Assembly: GCA_963693085.1 (NCBI GenBank)
Contig: OY856409.1
Span: 1,336,141,915 to 1,336,205,914 of the forward strand
DNA from: Alisma plantago-aquatica
Taxonomy: Eukaryota; Streptophyta; Magnoliopsida; Alismatales; Alismataceae
Length of the DNA stretch: 64,000 bases
Direction: 5' to 3'
In this document: in pieces, positions 11,902 to 23,397 of the stretch
How positions within the stretch are numbered: the first letter of the stretch is position 1
Layout: each line of letters starts with the position of its first letter
Notes under the pieces: model-generated
Database searches by the model: none
What the model saw: the letters and a program-made list of their open reading frames with translations, nothing else
What the model was told of the DNA's origin: nothing
Program-made: the position numbers and the translations under genes

Positions 11902-11915
11902 AGGCTCTGAAACCA
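11902..11915 (-). promoter_or_regulatory. tRNA-iMet primer binding site of the gypsy element
   Basis: The minus strand reads TGGTTTCAGAGCCT, a few bases past the 5' LTR end. It matches the plant initiator tRNA-Met site TGGTATCAGAGC with one change. Confidence 0.85.
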
Positions 11916-11920
11916 AGAGT

Positions 11921-14347
11921 TGTCACACCCCAATCTCACACTAACCACAGACCACGAGATTAAGGCGCGATAGGATGGGATTTACACATAAGCCAACCAC
12001 TCTTCACTTTTTAAAGCATTTTAAAGAGATTAATAGGATAATCCGATTTATGCTGTAAAATGAAACTAAACAAGCTGCGGAAGCATCTTTATTAAATTGA
12101 ATAGCAATAAAAACAGAATCTACAACATATTACATTATCTGACATAAAATAAAGCATAACAATTAATTTACATCTTTATACACATTCTCTCTCTCACTCA
12201 CACCTTGTCCCGAAGATCGAGGGGAATGGACTAAGAGACCTCTAACTAGACTAACTACAAACCTTTTATCAACTAAGCGTTAGGATGAAACGATCTTTCT
12301 GATCCTTGATGCTGTTGCTGACCTGAAAATGTTTGAGTAGAGGGATGAGCCTACTCGCTCAGTGAATAGCATTTCACTTAGCTATCACTAAACAACTCGT
12401 CAGGTTTATTAACTGAAAATAAATAGATATACAGTTCAAGCAGGGCAGTTCTACTGACATAGCAGATATACAGATAATAATCTCATTTCTAAGCATCAAT
12501 CAGTAGTTCAGATAGATGAACAGATTATACAAATTTACTGTGAACCTACTTGATTATTTATTCATTTTATTATTATGCCCTAAATATATGCAGTGTACTC
12601 TGCATATAAAGATCCGCAACAAGTCCATGCTACGGTCCCACCGTACAAGACTTAGCGACACACCCGGGAAATGCTAAGTCTGACTGATGTCCTGGTCTGT
12701 ACAGGACTCTCAGGCACTCAAGGGCCTCACTGTACTCTCAGGCGCTCAAGGGCCTCACCGCAGGTCCTAGGCACTCAGGGGCCTCTCTACAGTATTCTAG
12801 TACTCTAGACTCCTCCTTTAACCTGAGCACACAGGCGGAGAGTCTCACAGGGTTACCTTCGTGACACAAGCACGAATGGTGTTAGATAACCAAGTTTTCC
12901 TTTTCCCAGTGCCATCGTGACTCACGCACGATTGTTGTTAGACACTGCCTCTCTTTCCTCGTTTGTCCGTGACACAGGCACGGATGATGTTGCAACACGA
13001 GTTTCACCCCTAAGTTGCAGATACCTCTTAGGGGTTCTACGGTATTAGGGCACCTAGGTCTATTAATTAATTAACAGATAAACAATTAAACAGGATTATC
13101 GCATTACAACTGTTAAACATAGAATTTCCTCTTTCTCATCATTCTGATCACGCATTTCAAGTTCCAATGAACTTATCACACTAAAATGTACATGCTACAC
13201 TGTTTAAAGGTCATATCAACTGATACTGAAGCAAATAGGCATTTAAAATGAGTTAAATAATGATTTCTAAATGAACTGCCACTCACCCACTTCGGTGTGT
13301 TCGTATACACCGAAAAACGTCCACAAACACGCCTAATTCTTCCCTTTAAAGCAACGTGCACACCGTGCACCTAGACTGCACGCCGTGCACATTCAGTGCA
13401 CTTCTGTTCTACTTTTCTGCACCTTTGCACGCCGTGCAATCTGACCTTGCACGCCGTGCAAACTGACTTGCACGTCGTGCAAACTGATTTTGCACGCCGT
13501 GCACCTGGGCTGAAACTCGTTCCGCTATCTGTAACTTTGCACGCCGTGCAACCTGCGCAGAAACGGAAATCCCCTAAATCAGCTTTCTGAAATGTTGCAC
13601 GCCGTGCAACCTGCGCAGGGGCGGAAATTGCAGAAATAAAAGAGGAGATTGGGGTCGATTCAGTGGACGATTCTTACCCGAATCACTCCTATAGCTTCGG
13701 AATGTCCTAGCAAGCAGTTGGCAAGAAGAAAGAACGGAGGGGAAAGCACCGTTCGCTCCCTAGACCATCTCCATGGTCGTCTTCTTCATGGCTGCAGGAG
13801 GAAGAAGAAGGTGAAGAAGAAGAAGAAGAAGATGATGCAGCCGGTTGGTTTGGCTGGAGAAGATGAAGAAATCAAAGAAGAACGGAGAAGGAAGGAGCTT
13901 GGTTGCCTAGCTTCTCCTCTAGCTTGCTCTCTCTCCCTTTCTCCTTCTCTGTTTTTCCCAAGCGGCAACCGAAGGAAATGAACTATCGTTCATTCCAAAG
14001 TCGGTTAATAGAGTTAAAAAGGAAAAACTGAAGGAAAGGATAAGGAAGGGCGCCCAGGGGGCCGGATGTAAATTGCCCAAAAACTTTCCGAAATTACACA
14101 TAGGTCCCTGTACACTAAAAAGCTTATATCTTTTTACTCGTAGGTCGGTTTCACATGATTTCTTCGGCAACGGATTAAGCACAAACTTGTCCTCAACCTC
14201 AAGACAAGAAAACAAGCTAATGATACATTAACACTAGCTCAAAGCTCAAAACACTATTAACAAAAGCAAGTACTCATCTCAACATAACTAGTTCAATTAT
14301 GCACTAACCAAGGTACTTACTGGTAAAACGAAATGTGGGTCTTAACA
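11921..14347 (-). mobile_element. 5' LTR of the gypsy element
   Basis: 2427 bp with the same ends as the 4520-7044 copy. Its palindrome array has 8 units instead of 13. Outside the array only scattered substitutions and short indels separate the two LTRs. Confidence 0.95.
13356..13609. repeat. 8-unit TTGCACGCCGTGCAA palindrome array (5' LTR copy)
   Basis: Units start at 13356, 13376, 13425, 13446, 13468, 13490, 13537 and 13595. Compared with the other LTR it lacks three consecutive 21-bp units and two outlying units, showing copy-number change since insertion. Confidence 0.92.
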
Positions 14348-14352
14348 TCAGC

Positions 14353-15770
14353 TCTCAAAGTGACAGTGGTTCTAAGACCTAAAGTCACTATCCTCATCAC
14401 ATGTCATTTGATGGACTTTGACATTGTCCAACGTAACCTTAAATAAGGGTTGACATAAAGGTGGTGATTGGGCACATTGTGACACATGAGGATCGATTGT
14501 GAGTGGTGTAGATGAGATTTGTCCCTCCTATTTGAGAGTTTGATATCCTGGCCCCTAGATAAGCATGATTGAGAAACATAAGGCCAGACTCATGTGAGTC
14601 AATATGTGATATGTGAGCTCCCATGCATCCATAAAATTTTCTCTAGTTCAAGAACATAAATTGAGTATTAAGAGAATGGAGATTACATGCCTCATATTCA
14701 ATCTGTATAGCAAACACAAAGGAACTATATGATCAGGTACATTGATCACATATAATAGGTTGAATTTGCTCTCCAACTTTCTAATTACTTACATAGAAAT
14801 GATGTTTTGCTAGATACTGCTCATTTCTTTTGTAGTCATAATGGTTATTGACTTCAATGCCAATGTAATACGGGAACTATAGGATCACACACATAAGATT
14901 CACTTGGATATGAGTTAGTTTTGTTACTAAAAGTGTTTAGGTAATTAGATTAAACAACATTGACTGACTGGAGTGTCCATTCAATTGACTAGTAAGCCAG
15001 TAGACCAACTGGTGCCAGTCGATTGACTAGAGTGTCCAATCGACCGAATGGATCATTTTTGAAATCGATTAGTTTGATTGGGTCAAACAAAGATGTGACA
15101 TGAACAGTTTGGCTGGGTCAAACAATTGGTGATATGTGTAATGAAGTGCATTAATCATTGCATTTATAGACATTACTATTGTGTCATTGGTCACAAGGCA
15201 ATCGACTGTCTAGACAGTCCACTCCATCGAGTGGATGGTACAGGCGGTGACTGTGGGAATGCAACATTCATCAAACCATGATATCTACCATTTTGTACCC
15301 CTAGGTTTTGAAAACCCTATCCCATCCATTGCTATATAAGTAAGGGTTTGGGCAAGGCTCTCAAGATACAAGATTTCTCTTCTCATATTTGTGGTAACAT
15401 GTTAGAGAGTATGAGCAGTCCTCCCAAGAAATGGAGAGACAGTAAGGGTAAAGGAAGTTGACATTAGCATGTTGACAAATGGAATGACTATTCCTTCCTA
15501 TCATCTTGGAAGTGTGATGTGAAGTTCTCGGTGGTCTACGTTGACTACATAGAGGCATGGCCATGCTACGAGAATGAAGTCAAATGCCATTCGTGTTCTA
15601 CTCCTGAAGAGAGCACGTCTATGTGCAAGATTGTCGTTGGACTTGCTCCAAGATAGGTACATCTTGCACTCTCTTTCCTAACACATAGTTGTTAATGCAA
15701 TCTACTGGTGAGGAAATATGGACACACATTTTTGTTTATTCTACCTACTCTTCTATCATATTTTCTTATA
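14353..15770 (+). mobile_element. Copia-1 5' LTR, right piece
   Basis: This continues the LTR after the second tcagc (14348-14352) and ends ttttcttata before the primer site. It includes a promoter-like ctatataag at about 15330 (the 3' LTR has catatataagg at about 26202) and a block of small palindromes upstream. Joined with 4081-4519 it makes about 1857 bp, against 1852 bp for the 3' LTR. Confidence 0.87.
14960..15240. repeat. Palindrome cluster in the copia-1 LTR
   Basis: Short inverted repeats lie upstream of the TATA-like site: CCAGT...ACTGG near 14997-15012, AGTCGATTGACT near 15018-15029, a perfect 16-bp palindrome GACTGTCTAGACAGTC (15204-15219), and CCACTC/GAGTGG just after it. The 3' LTR has a diverged equivalent at about 25870-26170. 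Confidence 0.75.
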
Positions 15771-15771
15771 G

Positions 15772-15784
15772 TGGTATCAGAGCC
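15772..15784 (+). promoter_or_regulatory. tRNA-iMet primer binding site of copia-1
   Basis: TGGTATCAGAGCC, two bases after the 5' LTR end, is an exact match to the standard plant copia primer site. Confidence 0.92.
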
Positions 15785-15930
15785 TCATCAATTTACAGTG
15801 CATCAAAATCTAAATCGATATGATCGGATTTAGTTTTTTCATTTTTTTTGCATACAATGCGAACATTTAAATGCTTAGTGTATATGTGATTAAATTCCAC
15901 ATAAACTAGGGAATGTCCCATATCTCCAAC

Positions 15931-15948
<18 letters not shown>

Positions 15949-15962
<14 letters not shown>

Positions 15963-16350
15963 TCAGGCTAGAATACACTCGAGTGTATAGATTACATTGT
16001 ACACCCCAATGGTGTTTGCCTACCTAGACCATGTTTTTCTAAAATATAATCCATTGATCTTAATGGTTACAATAATAATAGGACACATACAAAATTTGAG
16101 CTCATTTGGATGAGTGTAAGTCACTCATCCAAGGGCAACAAAATCGACGCACAAAACTAATTTGAAATGTCTGATTTTTGCATCCTTTCGAAGCACGACC
16201 TATAAGTGTCTAAATGAGCTAAAATTTATTATATAGTATGCTCTTAAGATATTTAAGAAGATCAACAATTTAGATTTTTCAAAAAGTTATTGTATCTTTA
16301 AAAATGAATGAGGTGTATGGTGCCTCCGGTATACTCGAGTGTACACTAGC

Positions 16351-16382
<32 letters not shown>
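15949..16382. mobile_element. MITE bounded by mirror-image microsatellites
   Basis: Terminal inverted repeats read tcaggctag followed by a TACACTCGAGT-like core at 15963-15990, and the reverse complement at 16331-16354. Outside these lie (AG)n on the left and (CT)n on the right, then (AT)n on both sides (15930-15948 and 16384-16420), so the microsatellites extend the inverted repeat. The ~430-bp interior has no ORF. Comparison with copia-2 (39220-39290), which lacks it, shows it inserted in the copia-1 leader. The (TA)n flanks recall Micron-type MITEs; the family is not certain. Confidence 0.8.
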
Positions 16383-16423
<41 letters not shown>

Positions 16424-16831
16424 ATCCTAAAATGATTTTGATGGTAGATGTATGTGTGGTTATGGTCAACACCCCTTGGATGCTTGTGTGATTAGATGGT
16501 TTATGTTCTTCCTTATAAGTTCAATTTGCACACTAAGCCTTCCTCTTTCTTGTCCAAATATAATTAATTCTTAACCCTATGCTCCCTTTGAATGTAACTC
16601 AAGGTATTGCTTACACAATATAATATATAAATAGAATTAACATTAGTTTCATTTTGGCAAGAAGAATGCATTCTGACGAGATGATTCGATCAATTGGAAG
16701 TTTAGAAGTTAGTTGATATGAACATAATAGTGTTAGTCATAGTTAATTAAAAACCTAATCAATACCATCAATATTTTTAAAATTAAATCAAAACTATTTA
16801 AGAAATACAAATTTTCTTTTTATAGAATCAA

Positions 16832-17575
16832 ATGGCAAACAATAACATATTATGATTGGTCCTAAGACACCAATTTTCATAATTGGTTCAGGACTTTAGG
16901 AACGGTTCTCACTCATGAACATAAGGCCTGGATACACCAATGCTAGAGGAACCCAATTCCAATGCACCTAGGGATGAGGTGTTTATAGGAAGCATGCTAG
17001 CGATGCCCTGAACACTAAAAACCTCATGATATGTTGTATGAATTATGAGTTACATAAGCAGCTTGAAACATGGATGTTCTTAAGATGTAACACATCTTAA
17101 GAACATGAACCAATATCATGCAAAGCAAGAAAGGTACATTGTCTCCAAGGTGCTCTTTGAGTGTAAAGTGACTGAGGGAGATCTGGTAGAGCCCCATGTT
17201 CTAAATATCATTTTGCACATGGAACACCTAGAGAGACTGGGATTTCCTTTGAGCCAAGAGTTGGCCACAAATATGATTCTACAATTATTTCCTGAATCAT
17301 ATAGCTAGTTTATCAAGTGTTATTACTTGAGTAACTTCGCTAAACTGCTATCTAAATTTCTTGGCATGTTGATAAATACCTAGATACGAATGAATAAGGA
17401 AAAACCTATGATGGTGATCAGTAGAGGGGAGTCTAAGGGCAAAGGCAAGGCTAAAAAAAAATTTGAGGCTAAGATGAAGTTGAAGTCTTCTACACAAGAT
17501 AAGGAGAATGGCAAGTGTGTAAGGAACATATCCTTTTCGATTAAAGGAACTAAGGAATATTAATTAAGGGATAGT
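16832..17575 (+). pseudogene. gag: Copia-1 gag (decayed)
   Basis: It starts ATGGCAAACAATAAC, like the copia-2 gag start, with a stop at codon 8 and others after it. The best-kept piece is 17105-17308 (67 aa), with an ERY-x-VSK-x-LFECKVTEGDLV section matching the copia Gag (UBN2-type) core and still in frame with the start. A lysine-rich stretch near 17430-17500 corresponds to the nucleocapsid region; no intact zinc knuckle is visible. It cannot give a working Gag. Confidence 0.8.
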
Positions 17576-19270
17576 AATATCTCCTTCAGGTATATACGTT
17601 ATTGAAATTAGCTTTGTCACTTCATCTTGGGTATTGGATACCATATGCATATCTCACATTTTCTCAAATGTGTAGGATCCGAAAAGAAGAAGACCTTTAA
17701 AGAAAGGTGAGGTCAAACTACGCGTCGCTTGCTTCCATTGAAGTTGGAACCTATGAGTTATCTTTGCTTAGTAATAGATTTAGAGAAGTGTTATTATGTA
17801 CCTACAATTAATAAAAAAATCATATTTGTATCTTGTTTGGATAAGTATTCGAATTTCTTACAAAGAATGGTTTGATCTTCAATTAGTAGAGATGAATTAT
17901 TTTATGGAAGTACCCCAATGTCCTATGGTTTATATTTGTTATATATAGAGACAAGTGCATATAACATATGCACAAAAAAAGGCTAAGGCCTGATAATTCA
18001 AGAAAAATGTACCTTTGGCATTGTCATCTAGGGCACATAATAGATAAATGCATTTCCAGACTCCATAAAGATGGCTATCTTGACTCATTTGATTTTGAAC
18101 CAATAGAGACATGTGAATCTTATTTGATGGAAAAGATGACAAAAGCACCTTTCACTTGTAATAGTGAGAGAGCGAGTGATCTATTAGGACTTGTACATAT
18201 TGATGTATGTGGCCCTTTTAGAACAATTGTTAGAGGCGTTTACCAATACTTCATTACCTTCACTATTGACCTAAATAGGTTTGCCTATGTTTACTCGATG
18301 AAACACAAGTCAGTAGCCCTTTAAAGGTTCAAAGATATCATAAATGAAGTACAAAACCAACTTAGTAAAAGAATTAAAGCACTTTGATCTGATTGAGGTG
18401 GAGAGTACTTAAGTTGAGAGTTTAAGGACCTTATCTGAGACCATTTTATAGTAACACAATGGACTCCATCTAGTACACCATAATATAATGGTGTATCAAA
18501 AAGAAGGAATCATACCATGTTGGACATGGTGCGATCAAGGATGAGCTTTGTTGATCTTCCGAATTTCTTCTAGGGACATGATTTACAAACCACATTGTTT
18601 ATACTAGACTGTGTACCATCTAAATCAGTTCAAAAGGCACCACATAAGACATGACATGGGAAACATCCTGATGTGTCTGTTATGAATATTTTTGGATTTG
18701 AAGCTTATGTTATGAAACAACTTCCTGAAAAGCTTGGACTAAAATTAGATAAATGTTATTTTGTTGGATATCCCAAAGAAACAATGGGATACTACTTTTA
18801 CACTCCATGTGCAACAAAGTATTTATTGTAAAGACTAGTATATTTCTGGAGAGGAATTTATTTTCAAAGGAAATAGTGGGATACAAGTAGAAATCAAAGA
18901 AGTTCAAGAATAACAAGAAAACATTGAACCTATAGAGGTACAGAAGGAACAAGGATAATTACAAACTGTTGTGGAATCTCAAGTTCCTCATATAACACAA
19001 CAACCTCATAGATTGAGTAGGACATGCCTTGAGCCTAAAAGATTTGGATATCTTGTGACTCAATAAGGTGACGAGTTGGTCATATATGATGAGTCAACAA
19101 CCTATCTAGAAGCTATTGAAGGATCAGAGTCTGAGAAATGGCTTGGAGCCATGAAATCTGAGATGGACTCCAAATACACCAACAAGGTATGGACCTTGGT
19201 GGATCCACCTGAAGAGGTAAAACCCATAGGATGCAAGTGGGTCTTCAAGAAGAAGATCAACATGTATGGT

Positions 19271-22200
19271 TGTAACATCCTCAATTTCACAACTAATGTA
19301 AGTCGTTAATGTGGGGTTTTCTAGTAAGTGCATGCCAAGGGACCTAATGAACCTAACATGGCTAGGTATGTAATTAAGTTCATAAATGGGTCCTTCAATT
19401 ACAAAATTGGGAATATAGTATGCATCCCTCATAATAAGTGTTGATAATAATTTTAGTATATGTCTAATTAGAATATAAGATGGTGGGAGAAATTTTAGAT
19501 GATTTTGATTTACTTAGAGGCCTAGGTAATTAAATTTGTAATTATTCAACAATTAATTAAAAGATATTTTTAGAGTGTCTTTATAATTAATTTAGACCTT
19601 ATATCTTTTTCATAACAAGATAATGATAATATATCAACTATCCCAAAATTTGAGTTCAAACGGGGTCATGTGGTGGTCTGTAGAATTATTTCTATAGATT
19701 GGACTTTTTTGCAAAAAGAAAAATAAAAAAGAGGGGTGACCCCAACCCCCACGGATTGGAGAGCCGCAACCCTTGTTTTATGAACCTGAACAAAGTCTGA
19801 CGAAGAAGGGGATCCGCCCAAGATCCTTTGGGCAAGATTCTATAAAAATCTCATGGATCCCGAGTTTGGAGCCTCACACACCTAGATCTAGGGTTTGATG
19901 CGAATCAGAGAAGTAGAAAAGGAGATCGAGGGTGGAGATGGGCGGGCCAACTATAGGTGCCAGCTGTTGGTTCTTCCACTCAAACCTTTCATCACGCCCC
20001 TTTCCTTCACCATCGGCGGCGCCACCCGTCCAGGCAAGCCAAGCCGCAGACAAGGAGGGCTTCACCTCGCGCAGTGATGCATTGGTCACCAGCCGCCGAG
20101 CCCTCCACGTTGCTGCTCTATTTTGGGTGTGAAACAGGGGGAAAACCCCACTTTTGGTTATTGGGAGAGGAAGGAGGGCCGCGAGCGCTGCTCAATGGAG
20201 CTCACCATCAGATCAACTTTGAACGGACAACAATCATCTAAAAGGTACTCTATTTGATTCATATCTTGAGATGTAGAGCTTGGTTTGGGACAAACAAGAT
20301 ACCTACAGAAAGCTCTTGATGAGTACTATCACATAAAAATACTTCTAGATTATGATTTTGATATCTGATATCTATTAAATATAGTGCGTTCAAAACTATA
20401 TGACTTTGAAGTTTGGTCAATGAAAAAATAGTAAACGACTTTTAAAATTCATACAAATTTTATTGAATGTGTATCTTAATATGCTTAACATGATTTCAAA
20501 GAATCATCTTTGTTATATGAAGTTTTATTAAGGTTTTTATTTAAACTCTAATAAGGGTATTTTGGGTATTTCACCCATGATCTAATTACGAAATGACCTG
20601 ATATTTTAATACATGATCTTACTATATTAAATGATTAATTTTCTGGAGATGTGATGGATTTTCTTGTGGTATCATACTAGTATTTAATTTTGGGGCCTAA
20701 GTGGCCATTAGGCAAGATTATTGATGATTATTGTGGAGGCTGTGTATGCATATTTTGTTTATAAAATGACTTATAGTTATATTTTCCTCTAACTTAATGA
20801 TGTATTTAGTAAGATTATTATATATGATCATGTTCTAGATTTATTCTCATAATATGAGTATATGTTCATATTAGTGCATAAGACGATTTATGTCTTATTT
20901 GATTATAAAGATTATAGTAATTATATAATATGAGTTTTCTTTAATTTCAACACAAGGTTGTATGGTGATTTTAGATTAAAGTTATGTTCAGTCTAAATAA
21001 GGACCCTAAATTGGTATTTAAGGTTAGGAAGATGGGGTTTTAAGATTTAAAAATAGAAAGAGGGAACATACACATGGACTAATAGAACTATGATAATATC
21101 CAGGTTATTAAAGTTATGGAACTTGGAATCAAGACTTCCTTAAAGATACCCTCAGTGCAAGAGGTAAGTGGTTCATGCCCATGAGTATTTATGTTTATCA
21201 AACCAAGTACATTCTAATTGTGATCTTCATGTCCTATATTCTAAGTTAAAATATGCAAGAAATATTTTATGTGCTTATGATTGTAGAATTTCATATGCTC
21301 AATACTTTTAAGTAGTGATGTGTTATGGAATGATTCTAGATCATGAATTAAGTTTATAAGAAGGATAAGAGAATATATTTCTATCGTATCCCTTAGAGAT
21401 GTTCCATATGGATACTCAGGACTACAAGATATGAAACAAAAATAAGACTACCATCCTTCCATGGTTATGTGATATAACCATGTATTAGGATTTTAAGTAC
21501 AAATATGTTATTAGTGTCCATTATATATATGCAATCAGGTATTGAGATTTCAAGTAGAACATGTTTTTAAGATTTCTTCTCCTTTATAGATATAATGGTG
21601 TACTAAGAATTCAAGTAGGAACATGTCATCAAGGTTTCTTATATATGTAGCGATCAAAGAATTAAGAAGTGGAATGAATTACTTAGAAACATTAGTGTTT
21701 AAGAAGTTAAGTATTATGTGAAAATATGGGTGTTATACATGGTAGACCATGGCCCAATTTCCAAGATAAAGGTACTATTGGGATCAAAATATATTGTAAC
21801 ATGAGTATATGATGATATTAGCAAATTATGAGACATTAAGTCATGATTAAGTTGTAGGATGAGACTCTATATGATTTCTACTTTAAGATTTAAGATTTAA
21901 GTTTATACGAGTGTATTGAGATCGGACTTAATGAGATTTCATAGAAATTGAGTCACCGTGTCAGAAATAACATTCTTATAGATATTTGATACTCGAGAAC
22001 TCTCATATGCTCTGTATTCCCATATTTAGTTCAGATCCTTTCCCTAAGCATGTAAGATTAGTTGTCATTTATTTAGTATCAAAAGTAGCTATGTTATTCC
22101 TATCAGATTGAAGTATTAGATTAAGGATTATCCAAATAATATGGATATTAGATTTATATTCAGACTTAGACTACTCATTGTGTGAGTAGCCAGATTTTGA

Positions 22201-23397
22201 ATAAAGATACATGATAAGGGTTTTAAACCCAATCTCAATTATGAAGTAATTGAGATCCATATTCACATTCAGTTCTAGATTATGTTTATCACTTAAGAAT
22301 AAAAGATTCAGATTTAGATTCAGATTCAGAATTAGAATTCAGTACCTGCTCAGTACTTAGTAATCAGTTTCAGATAAGTTCAGTTATCAGTGTTCAGTTT
22401 TAATATAAGATAAGTTCAGATTTAGAATTTAGTAAAGCAATTAATATTCAGCTTCAGTTCAGATTAAGAATTAAGTTTAGACTTAAGATAATTAAGTTGA
22501 AACCTTCACATAAGACATTATATGATAAGTCCTCATTCAGTAGTCCTGGAATGATTCAGAGGCATCTGTTGCCAATTCAGAGGAGTGTTTACTCCAATTC
22601 AAAGGTGTTGCAGCACCAATTCAGGGAATAGTCACCCCAATTCAGAGACACCTCGGTGTCATTCAGAGGCATGTAGTGCCAATTCAGAGGTACCTTGGTA
22701 CCAATTTAGGGCGTAGATACGCCAATTCAGGAGGACTTATTGTATAATGGTGGCCACAATCAGATAAAATTTGTAAGTAAAAGATACCTTAGGCTAGAGC
22801 ATGCCCATAATCTCATCCATAAGTATGATGAGAGGGAAATAGATAAGATAACTATGACCCATGCACTGTGGTGCAGGTCTTGAGATCCATGTACCAGGGT
22901 ACATGTCTCTAGAGAAAGATAAGGTAGAAAGATAAGAATTTAGATTTAGAAATAAAAGAGAATATGTTACAGATTTTACTCATAGTTTGATGTTAGTTTC
23001 ATGTTTATAATGTTCAATTTTGGTTCCTTACCAATGTATATTTTAGAATACTCATGTCACTTACTCTAACAACTATTTTTCCCAATGCATGGCTGGGGAC
23101 GCGATGTCTACAAGTTTTGGAGCAGCTGAGGATCAAAGGAACAAGTAAAGCACTAGAAGATTTCAAGCTCAGTCTAGTGGGGTGTCATTTACCTAGATGA
23201 TCTAGAGTTTTGACATCTTTTTATTTTGTCTAGTAACGTGATGTAGTTTTCTACTGACAAAACTATGTATGGATCAGTTTTACAGTTATGCAAAGTGTTT
23301 CATTTACTTTCATTGCAATGATAATCATGTTTGTGACACTCCCAGATGAAAACAAATATAGCTTCCACTCATGTGTTATGAAAATTTGGGTGTTACA
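19271..23397 (+). mobile_element. 4.1-kb solo LTR of a gypsy-like element
   Basis: 4127 bp with ends TGTAACATCC and GGGTGTTACA, flanked by perfect 5-bp duplications atggt (19266-19270 and 23398-23402). It interrupts copia-1 reverse transcriptase, which resumes in sequence on the other side. A TATA-like ttctataaaaatc lies near 19837. I see no gag-pol, primer site or second LTR, so a solo LTR left by LTR-LTR recombination is the simplest reading; a large non-coding derivative is the alternative. The ends resemble those of the Tekay-like element. Strand is given by the TATA position and is less certain than the boundaries. Confidence 0.85.
22554..22730. repeat. 21-22-bp hairpin minisatellite with covarying stems
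   Basis: Eight units each have a constant spacer (a)attcag(a) and a variable self-complementary 13-14-mer. Stems: GGCA/TGCC (22561-22573), GGAGT/ACTCC (22582-22595), GGTG/CACC (22604-22617), a weak GGG/CCC (22624-22637), GACAC/GTGTC (22647-22660), GGCA/TGCC (22668-22680), GGTAC/GTACC (22689-22702), GGCGT/ACGCC (22710-22723). The arms differ between units but pair within a unit. Confidence 0.92.

Larger units (their letters stand above)
4520..14347 (-). mobile_element. Full-length Tekay/Del-like Ty3/gypsy chromovirus element
   Basis: This 9828-bp element lies on the minus strand inside the copia-1 5' LTR. In minus orientation it runs: 5' LTR (14347-11921), primer site (11915-11902), gag-pol in one frame (11781-7081), polypurine tract (7057-7045), 3' LTR (7044-4520). 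Minus-strand LTR ends are TGTTAAGACCC and GGGGTGTGACA. The 5-bp duplication tcagc is perfect. By my count of about the first 1.4 kb the LTRs differ at some two dozen positions (~1.7%), so it is the youngest large element here. Pol ends in a chromodomain-like tail, placing it with chromoviruses, most likely Tekay/Del. Two TAG codons in gag make it non-autonomous as it stands. Confidence 0.95.

Noticed and set aside
13396..13590. Plus-strand ORF through the right LTR palindromes
   Set aside because: Same cause as above; no protein family.
19874..20241. Overlapping ORFs on both strands in a GC-richer patch
   Set aside because: They lie in the solo LTR just past its TATA-like site and overlap in four frames; likely leader sequence, not a gene.
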